The position numbers were made by a program, and so were the translations under genes. This document shows positions 43,690 to 52,865 of a stretch of 64,000 nucleotides of DNA, piece by piece (position 1 is the stretch's first letter; every line of letters begins with the position of its first letter). The notes under the pieces were generated by a model, which saw only the letters and a list, made by a program, of their open reading frames with translations, was not told the origin of the DNA and did not search any database. Origin of the DNA: Leptoclinus maculatus (Eukaryota > Chordata > Actinopteri > Perciformes > Stichaeidae); contig JAVDOI010000006.1 of NCBI GenBank assembly GCA_032191485.1, positions 27,527,384-27,591,383 of the forward strand. The letters are read 5' to 3'.

Positions 43690-44566
43690 CTGTGTTATTA
43701 CCACGCAAGGTTTGGGCCGCGGTCTACAAGGTGCCATTCCCTATGCAGTTTCAGCGGGACGGGAAATGCCAGGGCTGCCATGTGCGTCGGCCGAGAAGGC
43801 AGGCTGCTGTTCATCTAGGATGACGTCTCCGGGCGGCGCTTTCTGTGCGACACAGGGGCACAGAGGAGCGTTGTGCCTGAATCATGGGTGGACATGCTGA
43901 CGGACGGGCATGGCCCTCCCCTAGAAGCCGCGAACGGTACCCCCATACGCACTTTTGGGACACGGTGCATGGAGCTATGTTTCATTGGGTAGCGTTTCAG
44001 CTGGGACTTTGTTACTGCTAAAGTTGCCATTCCCCTGCTTGGCGCGGATTTCCTGTGCGCTTATTGACTATTGGTGGATGTCAAGGGCCGCTACCTGATA
44101 AATGCTGTGACTTTTTGTTCTTATCCATGTTCACTAAGTGGAGCTGACTCTACCAGGTTGTCTAGCATGCTTTCAGCTGCTGATGAGTTCCTTCGTCTGC
44201 TGGCCGAGTTCCTAGACCTCACGCAGCCCACATTCTCATCCTCCACTGTCAAACATGGGGTGGAACATCACATCTATACCACCGGCCCACCGGTACATGC
44301 CCGAGCCCGGCGCCTAGACCCGACAAAGCTTACCATCGCCAAGGCGTTGGTTTGAAAACCAATGGAGCGCTTTGGCATCATTCGCCGCTCCAACAGTCCG
44401 TGTCTTCACCCCTGCACATTGCATCAAAGCCTGGTGGCGCCCATGTGGAAATTATCGACGGCTCAACGAGGCAACAATCCTGGACCGCTATCCGGTTCTA
44501 CACATTCAAGACTTTTCTGCCCGCTTGTCGGGTAGCGTGGTGTTTTCTAAAGTGGACCTTGTATGT
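43690..44566 (+). pseudogene. Gypsy gag end, protease and start of RT
   Basis: Text in order: CYYHARFGPRSTRCHSLCSF (end of gag), then DDVSGRRFLCDTGAQRSVVP with the intact protease DTG near 43845, PLEAANGTPIRTFGTRCMEL, IPLLGADFLCAY and LVDVKGRYLINAVTF. An RT N-terminal part follows: TVKHGVEHHIYTTGPPVHAR, ARRLDPTKL, then FGIIRRSNSP after a shift, and KVDLV at the hAT junction. In-frame stops include TAG near 43818, TAG near 43989 and TGA near 44066. Protease would cut the polyprotein and RT would copy RNA, but no product is possible here. Confidence 0.88.
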
Positions 44567-44676
44567 CAGGGGTATTCAATTAAAATTCCAAAAGGTCCAG
44601 ATTGAGAAAATCTCCTCGGGCAAAGGTCCGGAACATTACAATAATATCTAACTTGCGCTATTTAGTGCCATATTCA

Positions 44677-44708
<32 letters not shown>

Positions 44709-45173
44709 TTCAAGAAGCCTAGTAGTAGTAACAACGTCTCTGTGTAGTCAACAACTGTCAAATCAAATAAAGAAAGTACACATCAATTATATTTTAACAA
44801 TTATTATTCTCAGTTTTCAATTTTAACTGGATGGATTATAAATAATACATAGAAATACATAAATAAATGTTCTTCTCATTTCAAGTAAAATAATGGCTGC
44901 ATTAAAGAATTACTGACATAACAGAAAGCTTTTGAAATATGTGCATCTTAAAATAAAGTACTTAATTTTAGAAAAATGAATTTAACTGAATTGCCCTGCG
45001 GCTTTAAATTCAGTTAATTCAGGTGTGAAGTGATGTCAATCAAAAAAGCAACAATATTATATTTTTCTCATCTTCTAACAAGAGAAATTTGTGTGCATGG
45101 ACTTTATCTGTGGTTATTAAACCACTTGTTTCAGCTCTATTCTCTCTGTTAACATCATTGTTGGACAGTGAAT

Positions 45174-45443
45174 TCATGTGTTAGGATTCTGATCATATTG
45201 GGCTCTTAGGTTTATTTTCTGTGAATTCATTTCAGATGTGAGTGGGTACGTTTGCTCAAAAGAGTTGTACTTTGTCTCGTAGTGTCGCTTCATATTACCG
45301 CTTTTAATAATCGGCACGGTCTCTGAACATGTGAGACATACTGGTTTTAAACTGTCCGTGGGAAGAATTAACCTATACGAGTCTGTCCATTCTTGGTTAA
45401 AGACTCTGGTCTCACTGAACACTTTTCTCTCTTTGGAAAACAC
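45174..45443 (-). pseudogene. hAT transposase N-terminus with zinc finger
   Basis: Reads MFSKERKVFSETRVFNQEWT, DSYRLILPTD, then the finger CLTCSETVPIIKSGNMKRHY followed by ETKY. The CxxC and first His are present, but the last His of the HxxxxH pair is Tyr. It continues TYPLTSEMNSQKINLRAQYD and stops. This is the best-preserved GTF2IRD2/Charlie8-type N-terminus in the window. No catalytic domain follows. Confidence 0.82.
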
Positions 45444-45560
45444 ATGTGAAATAACTTCTCTGACTCACGTAATTATTCTCCTACTCTTCGTTCTCTCTCC
45501 TCGTCTCTCCCGTTTGTGTACATCTCACTCGAATCAGGAAACTTGTCAGAATACCCATAT

Positions 45561-45590
45561 TTGATTGACTGAGCTGCATCACGTGATGTG
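45561..45590 (-). promoter_or_regulatory. CCAAT/CACGTG promoter block of the hAT family
   Basis: TTGATTGACTGAGCTGCATC then ACGTGATGTG. ATCACGTGAT is a palindromic E-box. It lies about 120 bp upstream of the transposase start. The CCAAT box is slightly changed (ATTGA for ATTGG). Confidence 0.5.
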
Positions 45591-45772
45591 ATTTGCACCG
45601 CTGAACAAGTGCCGTAAAGGCTTAAAAAGCTGCCCCGGTTAAAATAGAAGCGCTCCGTAAAATTTTTATAATTCTCAATTATCTATCGGTTTTAGGTCCT
45701 GGGTCCGGATACAACGGCGTCTGGGTCCGGATCCGGACCGTGGTCCACCTATTAGGAACCCCTGTTGTATGT

Positions 45773-46145
45773 GGTTACCATCAAGTGCCCTTTCACCCGC
45801 TGGACATTCCCAAGACAACGCTGATCACGGCCTGTTTGAGTTTTTGAGGATGCCGTTTGGCCTCAAAAATGCAGCGCAGACATTCCAGCGTCTAATGGAC
45901 ACTGCACTTAGGGACCTACCTTTCTTGTTTTTTTCTACCTAGATGACATCCTGGTGTTTGCTATGAGTAAGAGGGCCGAACCATGGTCCGCACGCCAGCA
46001 GCGCCAGCTCTCCTTCATCTCGGAGTTTACCATGGACAGCATGTAGCAGGCAAGCAAAACCTGGTCACTGACTGTCTGTCCAGGGCCATCACCGGGGCTG
46101 TCCATTTGGGATTAGACTATAACACGATAGCTGTGGATGTAGTGG
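45773..46145 (+). pseudogene. Gypsy RT catalytic part and post-RNase-H text, joined by a deletion
   Basis: GYHQVPFHPLDIPKTTLIT, then FEFLRMPFGLKNAAQTFQRL, MDTALRDL and, after a shift, FYLDDILVF with the Asp pair near 45940. Directly after, PWSARQQRQLSFISEFTMDS, VAGKQNLVTDCLSRAI and GAVHLGLDYNTIAVDV appear, which normally follow RNase H. About 200 residues of RT thumb and RNase H are therefore missing. Stops and shifts occur near 45945 and 46046. Confidence 0.85.
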
Positions 46146-46159
46146 AGGGCAGGGGGCAG

Positions 46160-46840
46160 GGGTTAGCAGGTGAAGGCGAGTTTAAAGAGGTGGGTTTTGA
46201 GGGCTTGTTTGAATGATGATAGGGAGGGAGCCTCACGGATGTGGATGGGGAGGGCGTTCCAGAGAGGGGGGGTGCAGCAGCTGAGAAGGCCCTGTCACCC
46301 CAGGTCTGGCGCTTGGTCCTGATGGTCTTCAGGGTGTTTGCACCGGTGGACCTGAGGCAACGGGTTGGGGCGTGGAGGGGGAGGAGGTCTGAAAGGTTGT
46401 TTAGGGCTTTGTAGGTGGTGAGTAATTGATGATGATGATGAGTATTTCAGATTTATTGCAGTTGAGTTTGAGAAAGTTCTGTTGCATCCATGATTTTATA
46501 TCAGTGAGACAGGCGGTGAGAGTGGAGTGGGTGACTGAGGTGATGGTCTTGGAGGAGAAGTAGAGTTGGGTGTCATCAGCGTAGCAGTGGAAATCGAGAC
46601 CATGACGACAGATGATTTGTCCAAGGGGAAGGATGTAAATGATGAAGAGGAGGGGACCAAGCACGGAATTTTGGGGGACACCGTGGGTGACTGGGGAGGT
46701 GGAGGATTTACAGTTGTTTATTGCAATGAATTGATGTCGGTCTGAGAGATATGAGGTGAACCAGGAGAGGGCAGTGCCAGTTATGCCAAGGGAGTACTGG
46801 AGACGTGAGAGGAGGATGGAGTGGTTGATAGTGTCGAAGG
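46160..46840 (-). pseudogene. LINE RT catalytic part and C-terminus
   Basis: From high to low coordinate: DTINHSILLSRLQYSL-like text at 46838-46780, TSYLSDRHQFIAINN, VTHGVP, LGPLLFIIYILPLGQII, FHCYADDTQLYFSSK with catalytic YADD near 46585, then LKLNCNKSEILI. After a deletion near 46415 comes GDRAFSAAAPPLWNALPIHI and SFKQALKTHLFKLAFT. Only one base change seems to separate VPQN from the usual VPQG. The missing part between SEILI and the C-terminus is about 100 residues. Confidence 0.85.
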
Positions 46841-47576
46841 TGTGAGGAATTAGAGTTGGAAGTGTTTTTTAGTAGGATTTATAGCACCCCTAGTGGTGGA
46901 TAGTGAAATGTAGGAAGCATGTGGAATGCCACATTGTGCTTGTAAAAATTTTAAAAGTATGTGAAATATCATAAGAATACTTATCAAATGTATAATATGT
47001 TTACTATTAGAAGTCTTGAAATATAAAAGACAATCATTGAATGTATTAATCTGTAAAGAATAGTCAATAGGGACAGATAGGGATTTTAAGGCATTTCAGG
47101 GAACACCAGGACCAGAGCAAGGAATGGACGCTGGGCCTAACAGAGGGATGCACGCGCAGAAGGAGCAACTGACCTAACGCCTATAGGCCACGCGAGGGCG
47201 GTCAGCTGACTGAGGCCAGGAGGGTCAGCTGGATTTAAGCCAATTGTAACTGAGACAGACATTTTGTGGATGATTTATGACCTTTACGGACTATGAAAGA
47301 AGATTCATCGGAAGAGCTCGTTCAGTTCATCACATTTCATCCTGTAGGTATTAAGGTTCCTGGTTGGAGCGTTGTGGACTCTTTTCCGCGGATCATATTT
47401 CTATCGATAGTGTAAATACTGTAATTCACTTTACAATTGTTTTAGCTTCAGTAAAATTAAATACTCTTTGATTGTAAACCAATTTTGGTAGATTATTTGG
47501 AGTGACTCTGCTGTAAAAAGACAGTGGAGCGTGCTTCGCTGCCCTGCCTCGTGTGAGAAACATTGAGGCCCTCACA
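46841..47576. repeat. LTR-like block inside the antisense LINE
   Basis: The LINE text breaks after ...GTGTCGAAGG and resumes at GGCGCTGAGG. The intervening block starts TGTGAGGAATTAG and ends GAGGCCCTCACA, so TGTGAGG and CCTCACA are inverted ends of the TG...CA type. A TAAAATTAAATA stretch near 47451 could be a polyadenylation region. I see no clean target duplication (GAAGG against AATTC), so solo LTR is a likely but unproved reading. Confidence 0.5.
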
Positions 47577-47848
47577 AATTCGGCGCTGAGGTCAAGGAGG
47601 ATGAGGATGGTGAGGAAGCCCGAGTCAGCAGAGAGCAGTATATAATTTGTGATTTTCAGTAGGGTGGTTTCTGTGCTGTGTTTTGAACGGAAACCGGATT
47701 GAAAGGGTTCGTAGAGATTATGGAGATTGAGGTGGGACTTGAGTTGTGATGCAACAGCTCTCTCAAGGACTTTGGACAGGTAGGGGAGGTTGGAGATGGG
47801 CCGGTAGTTGTTGGGGATGTCGGGGTCAAGACCAGGTTTTTTCAGCAC
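47577..47848 (-). pseudogene. LINE RT N-terminal part
   Basis: LKKPGLDPDIPNNYRPISNL, SKVLERAVASQLKSHL, FQSGFRSKHSTETTLLKITN and LTILILLDLSAEF. The block ends exactly where the LTR-like sequence enters, within the A motif before the catalytic Asp. Confidence 0.87.
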
Positions 47849-48076
47849 TGGGGTGACAGCAGCGATCTTGAGTGTGGGGGGTATGAGACCAGAGGACAGT
47901 GGACAGGAGTTGATGATGTTGGTGATGAGAGTGAGGGGAGGCAGGCCTTGACTAAGGAAGAGGGGAGGGGGTCAAGGGCACAGGTGGAGGTCTTCATGGT
48001 AGAGAATATGGAGGAGGGGTCCATTTCAGTGATTGAACTGAAGGATGAGAGTGAGTGGCTTGGAAGTAGGGGAGGG

Positions 48077-49103
48077 TCATGTTGAGGGCTGGGGGGGGGG
48101 GGTAGTGGAGGGGGAGGGGGCAGCCAGCTGGTTGTGTATTGCGATGATTTTGTCGTTGAAGGATAGAAATGAGTTGCATTTGCTGGTGGTAAAGGAGGTG
48201 GAGATGGTGTCCATGGGCTTGAGGAGTTTGTTGATGGTGGAGAAAAGCGTTTTGGGGTTGTTGGAGCCAGATTGTATGATGGAGGAGTAGTGAGAGGAGC
48301 GAGCGGTGTTGAGGGCATCTTTATATTGTTGTTGGTGGAGTTTGAAGGCATCAAGGTGAACAGTAAGTCCAGTTTTGTTGGCAAGACGTTCTAGTTGACG
48401 GCCCTGCACTTTGAGGTGGCAAAGTTGGTCAGTGTACCAGGGGGCGGAATGGGTGAAGGAGACGAGTTTGGATTTTTTGGGGGCGATGACGTCAAGACAG
48501 GAGGAGAGTGCGTCATTATAGTAATTGACCAGGGCAGTGGGGGAGGCAGTCGAAATAGGGGCAGAGGCAGAGACGGTGGCAGCCAAGGTGGAGGAGAGCG
48601 AGGGGATGTTGATGGACTTGATGTTCCGGAATGTTATGGTGCGATTCTGCTTAACATGGGGGGTGGGGATGTCTATGTCCAAGGTGATAGCCAGGTGGTC
48701 AGAGATAGTGAGGTCGATGCTGGTTGGTAATGCCGGAGGTGCAGACCAGGTCAAGTGTGTGTCCTTTTTTATGGGTGGGAAAGTCGACATGTTGGGTGAT
48801 GTTGAAGTAGTTAAAGATGTCCAGGAGTTCTGTAGAGGTTGTGGAGTCAGATGAGTCGACGTGTATGTTAAAGTCACCGAGTAGCAGAATGGATGGAGAG
48901 ATGGCGCAGAGTTGTGTGAAAAATTCAGACAGATCAGAGGGGAAAGCAGGATTAGGTTTTGGGGGGCGGTAAATGACTGCAGTAACCAGTGGTTTGGGAC
49001 CAGACAGTTTAAAGACAAGGTGTTCAAATGCGGAGGGAGCCGGGATGGTTATTGCACTTGTAGTGATGTCTTTGCGAAAAATTGTGGCTATTCCACCACT
49101 CAT
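48077..49103 (-). pseudogene. LINE AP-endonuclease and linker
   Basis: Upper part (49103-48699): MSGGIATIFRKDI, TAVIYRPPKPNPAF, ILLLGDFNIHVDSSD and KKGHTLDLVCTSGI. A frameshift of one base near 48800-49000 places the rest in another frame: DLTISDHLAITLDIDIP with the Ser-Asp-His motif, YWTDQLCHLKVQGRQLERLA-like linker text (here WYTDQLCHLK) and SFLSFNDKIIAIHNQ near 48170. The N-terminal Glu-containing block lies further upstream and is degraded. It would nick target DNA. Confidence 0.85.
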
Positions 49104-49870
49104 GGTTGCGTGGCTTGTCCATGTATGAATATCCAGGGGGTGTGGTTTGGTTTAGTGAAAAGTAGTCATGTTGGTTTTGCCATGTTTCGGTTAAGCAGAG
49201 AAAGTCTAGATTATTGTCAGTTATGAATCCATTGAGTAAGAGGCCCTTGTTGTTTAGGGACCGGGTGTTAAACAGAACAATTTTGAGATGTGGATGAATT
49301 TGGGCAGGCTGGGGTGCTTTGGTAAGGGGGCGGAGGCAGGCAACTCACTCGTGTAGATTGTTGTGGTGGTGACGTGCAGGAGTTGCGGCAGTGCGCTCGG
49401 CTGACCAGAGGGAGGGGATGGAAAGAGTGGAGCGATCAGGCCAGGAGTAAACAAACTTTCTGCGGGAGGCTCTGTGGATGTAACGGGGCCGACGGAGGAG
49501 TCCAAGTGTTTTGATGGCTGAGATGAACGGAGGAGCAGATAAGTTGTTGAGTTTGAGGAGTTGCGAGGTGGAGTATTGCAGAACCATGCTAGCCTGAGGT
49601 CTTTTGTCGGTAGCCACGGACTTGATGGAGTTGGAGAAGTGACAGGCACGCAAGGATAATCCACAGCAGGCAGGCGATCGGAGCTGGGTGAAAAAGTGGT
49701 GATGGATGAGGCGAGGAAACGGAGGAGGCAGTTCAGTCAGCTGCCAACTTTAGCTACACGCTGACTTGGAGGGGGCGGCTAGCTAACAGCTAGCTGAAGA
49801 AGCAGCAGTCAAACTGACCGCACCAGGACAGTTGAGTAGTTTTTAGCAGTAGAGTTAGAAACAGAGAAGA

Positions 49871-50277
49871 ATGGCTATTGTGAGGAATTTAAGTTTTAAT
49901 GCGCTCCTAATTATGCATGTTATGTGTTACAGTGTATTTACCTGTAGGAGTTTAAACTAAGGAGTGTGGTCATTTCATGCAGTGTCTGTAAGAGAGGGGG
50001 TTTGAGGAATGTGCTGAGAGCGGGGGGATGGAAAATGGCTGCTTGAGGTGTTAAGAGTAGAACAACAGGACAACAGCCAGGAGGGGCTTATTGGGTTTCA
50101 GCCAATCGATGAGCTGATCGATGAGCTGAGGAATGTAACTTTGGGGGAGAAAGAACTGGAAATCCTTGGAGAGATTCAGACTCCCTCCGCACCATGGGAC
50201 AGACAGACCATTCTGTCCTGTGGTGTGAACGGGGCCTCATATTTCATGGAATATTATTTGTTTGTTTGTTTTACTAT
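49871..50277. other. Unassigned sequence
   Basis: A frame at 50048-50287 reads DELIDELRNVTLGEKELEIL but I do not recognise it. It could be a fragment of a transposon-encoded protein. Confidence 0.2.
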
Positions 50278-50400
50278 TGATAGTTAATTTAATTTGCATT
50301 TGTTATTAAATACTTGTTTCACTTTTTAAAGCCGCATCCAGTAACTCTTTGGGTGCGCCTGCACATTATGTAGTAAATAGAGAACCAGTCCAGCACTGCA
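50278..50400 (-). repeat. 823-bp repeat, third short copy, inverted
   Basis: GATAGTTAATTTAATTTGCA and GCATCCAGTAACTCTTTGGG then TGCGCCTGCAC match the inverse of 14335-14450. Only about 120 bp remain. Confidence 0.75.
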
Positions 50401-50849
50401 TATGCTAATAAAGCATATGGAATTGAATAGACTTTACAGTCATGCTTGCTGTCTGAGGCTGTACAGCACTGCTTTGAGCTGAATGCTAAAATAACAATGC
50501 CAAAATAATGACTATGACGGTGTAAACTAGGGGTGGGGGAAAAAATCGATACAGCATAGTATCGCGATATTTTGCGTGGCGATATTGTATCGATACACGG
50601 AAGCCAAGTATCGATCTTTTATTATATAAACTATAATCTTTTTGGTACTAGAAAAATAAAATCAATTGCTTTTTCAGTCCACTAGATGGTGCTGAGTTGT
50701 TCTCTGGTGAGGTCAGCAGAGGTCCCGGGTCAGAAATGCGCCGTCCGCGTTTAAATCAGACGTGGATTTTTTAACAAGGAAGGGAAGAAGGACATGGATA
50801 TGACTCATGGATATGACTCCGTCGCGGCGTTTTTTCACCGAACACAGCC

Positions 50850-51239
50850 GTGCCCAAGCTCTACAGAGAAGTGAAGCTTAAAGTGGAGGAATCTTTGAGT
50901 ACAGCAGAAAGAGTTGCATTAACTTGCGATGCGTGGACGTCAAGCGCAGTGGATTCCTATGTGACTATAACAGCACAATATCTCAGAGAGGACTGGAGAC
51001 TGATGTCTCACGTTCTCCAAACTAGAGCCGTACACGTAAGTCACACCGGGGCAAACATGACAGACCTCCTGCTAATGCAGCACAAGAATGGGGGATTGCC
51101 GACAATAACCTGGTGGTTGTAACCGACAGCGCTTCTAACGTGGGCGTTGCCGTTCAGTTAGCGGGATTCCTGCATGTGAAGTGTTTCGCTCACACACTCA
51201 ATCTGTCCTCACAACAGGGGTTAAATCTGCCAACAGTAG
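50850..51239 (+). pseudogene. hAT transposase core fragment (ZBED1-like)
   Basis: VPKLYREVKLKVEESLSTAE, RVALTCDAWTSSAVDSYVTI, TAQYLREDWRLMSHVLQTRA and HTGANMTDLL are the first part of the RNase-H-like domain; the Asp of TCDAWTS is a catalytic position. After a shift near 51085 comes NNLVVVTDSASNVGVAVQL with the second acidic block, and FLHVKCFAHTLNLSSQQGL, the conserved CxxH(x)LNL motif. The text meets the LTR at NLPT. It resumes at 52500 with ARLMGRVRRITGSLPSTSAH. The BED finger and the dimerisation end are missing, so it is dead. Confidence 0.9.
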
Positions 51240-52495
51240 TGTAGCGTGAACGGATCCCGCCCCGGGGAAAGCGGGACAGGCGTGCGCACCTAACACGGTG
51301 GTTACTCCTTAGGGTTGTTCTTCCCGGGTGAGTTAGTCTCCTCACGGGGGTATCAGAACAATGCCATAGGTCTTTTATCTCACCCCGTAGCTGAATCGTT
51401 AGGATTTTCGGAATTAATTGTCTTTCTGAAAGTCTTGTACGGCTACGCCCTAGGCGCTCTCAGTAGGATGTAACCCTAACAACCCAGTATGAATAGTTAT
51501 GTAGAACGTTTATACTTTACTATTGCCTATTATGAAAGTTCTCACCATATATGACAAACACTGCCCAGTCTTCACCCAGGGTACTCACCTTTAAGTCCCT
51601 CTGGTAGAGTTGGTCGTCACCTCAGTATCACACGGGTAGTGGACAGGGAAGAGGGTCAAATGGTTCTAAAAGACCAGAGTCTCTAGTTTGGGTCCAGTCA
51701 CTTACAAATGGTAAGGCTGTAGTTTTATTAAAGGTTTTCCAAAGCAATCGCATAAAACAATTTAAATTCAATGAAACACTCTCAGTTCTGTTAAAACAAA
51801 TGCCGACAATCCCTGCTTGTTTTCAGGGTCTCACTCAGCTCTCGCTGTGTGTTTTCCATTTTTTCTCATGCTGTCTTCTCTCCTATCTCTGAATGGGACA
51901 GCAGAAGGGTGTTCTACTCCCGCTCAGGGGGCAAGACCCCTAAGGGTCTATTAAAGGAAGTCTCTCCCTTTAAACCGGGGTTTCTACTTTTTAAGAAAGA
52001 AGTCTGTCCCGTCTCTAAAGATGGGTAAAAAAGATCCAAAGATAAGAACCCTTCTGTTTGTTTTATACTACTCTGATTCTAGTACCTTCTTTAATCACAT
52101 GTGTCACACATACAGGAAGCATCTTGTACCAGAGTTAACAACAGAATGGAACTGGTTGTAACTGGTTGGTCCTGGTAGAACCAAACCACTATTCAAGGCT
52201 AAAGTGACCATGTTACATAAAGCGTCTACGCAGTTCATATGTTTCTATCACCTCTATCATGAAATAAAACATTCTATGTTGAATCACATCTAATATGAAA
52301 TAAAACAGTTTATGTTAAATCACACTTATCATGAGATAAAACAGTTTATATTTTATGATGGTTATGATGGCTATATGTTGTGATGGTTATAAAGACAAAC
52401 AAGCTATATGTTGTGATGGTTATTAAAAGTGAACAAAATATATGTTTGTGATGGTTATACTTTTATGCTTTCATATTTTCTACGATCCTTCAACA
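51240..52495 (-). repeat. Solo LTR, 1256 bp
   Basis: Starts TGTAGCGTGAACGG and ends GATCCTTCAACA on the plus strand (TG...CA), flanked by GTAG at 51236-51239 and 52496-52499. The hAT coding text continues across it. Most of it matches the inverse of 37261-38190, so in LTR sense it runs on the minus strand. Its 5' part has 40-60-bp imperfect tandem words around TGTTTTAT(T/C)TCAT and GGTTAT. No internal retroelement region remains. A 4-bp duplication suits retrovirus-like or gypsy elements. Confidence 0.9.
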
Positions 52496-52499
52496 GTAG

Positions 52500-52570
52500 C
52501 CAGGCTCATGGGGAGAGTGCGGCGCATAACTGGCTCTCTGCCCTCGACGTCCGCGCATCACAAGTTATAC
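52500..52570 (+). pseudogene. hAT transposase fragment after the LTR
   Basis: ARLMGRVRRITGSLPSTSAH followed by HKLY and a stop. It continues 50850-51239 in the same sense. Confidence 0.8.
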
Positions 52571-52865
52571 TGAGTTATATAACTCTTATATCGTACAGGT
52601 TTTTATGACATTGTTGGTCAGTCTGTCTGCTTGACAATCCCATTTTGCTGCAATAAAAATGATTGAAGTGAGATGAACAGACTGAAAACTGTATCTTATT
52701 AGATAAAACATGTTGACACAGTTTTCCTTTGGGGACATAATTTGAAGTTCAAAAAAGTAATAAATCGCAATTTATGTTATCGCAATACTCAGCATATCGC
52801 AGTATCGTGATAATATCGTATCGTGACCTAAGTATCGCGATAATATTCCCACCCCTAGTGTAAAC

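Larger units (their letters stand above)
44567..45764 (-). mobile_element. hAT DNA transposon, Charlie/Buster-like, inside gypsy RT
   Basis: Exact 8-bp duplications TTGTATGT at 44559-44566 and 45765-45772. Ends CAGGGGTATTCAATTA and, inverted, CAGGGGTTCCTAATAG. The first 130 bases match those of 400-1570, including CAAAAGGTCCAGATTGAG and an AT tract. The gypsy text reads through the junction (KVDLV to GYHQVPFHP) once the element is ignored. Transposase N-terminus on the minus strand. Confidence 0.95.
43640..46145 (+). mobile_element. Ty3/gypsy retrotransposon remnant
   Basis: Gag end, protease and the first part of reverse transcriptase are found at 43690-44566. The RT continues at 45765-45955 after a hAT insertion, then jumps to text normally after RNase H (45965-46145). 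No LTRs were found. The left limit is approximate. At the right it meets an antisense LINE. Confidence 0.85.
46146..49870 (-). mobile_element. Antisense L2/CR1-like LINE
   Basis: Coding pieces on the minus strand run from endonuclease (49103 downward) through RT to a C-terminus near 46160. The plus strand is strikingly G-rich, opposite to the other LINE in the window. There is an internal deletion near 46405-46425 and an LTR-like block at 46841-47576. The 5' limit near 49870 and the 3' limit are approximate, with no tail seen. The family is distinct from the L2 at 21232. Confidence 0.85.
50528..52857 (+). mobile_element. Ac/ZBED-type hAT with a nested solo LTR
   Basis: Exact 8-bp duplications GTGTAAAC at 50520-50527 and 52858-52865. 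Ends TAGGGGTGGGGGAAAAAATC and, inverted, TAGGGGTGGGAATATTATCG; TATCGCGATA words recur inside both ends. A transposase remnant lies on the plus strand and is split by the LTR at 51240-52495. Without the LTR it would be about 1.07 kb. Confidence 0.95.

Noticed and set aside
48045..48854. Plus-strand Gly-rich frames of about 110 codons
   Set aside because: Shadows of the antisense LINE; the Gly richness reflects the C-rich coding strand opposite.
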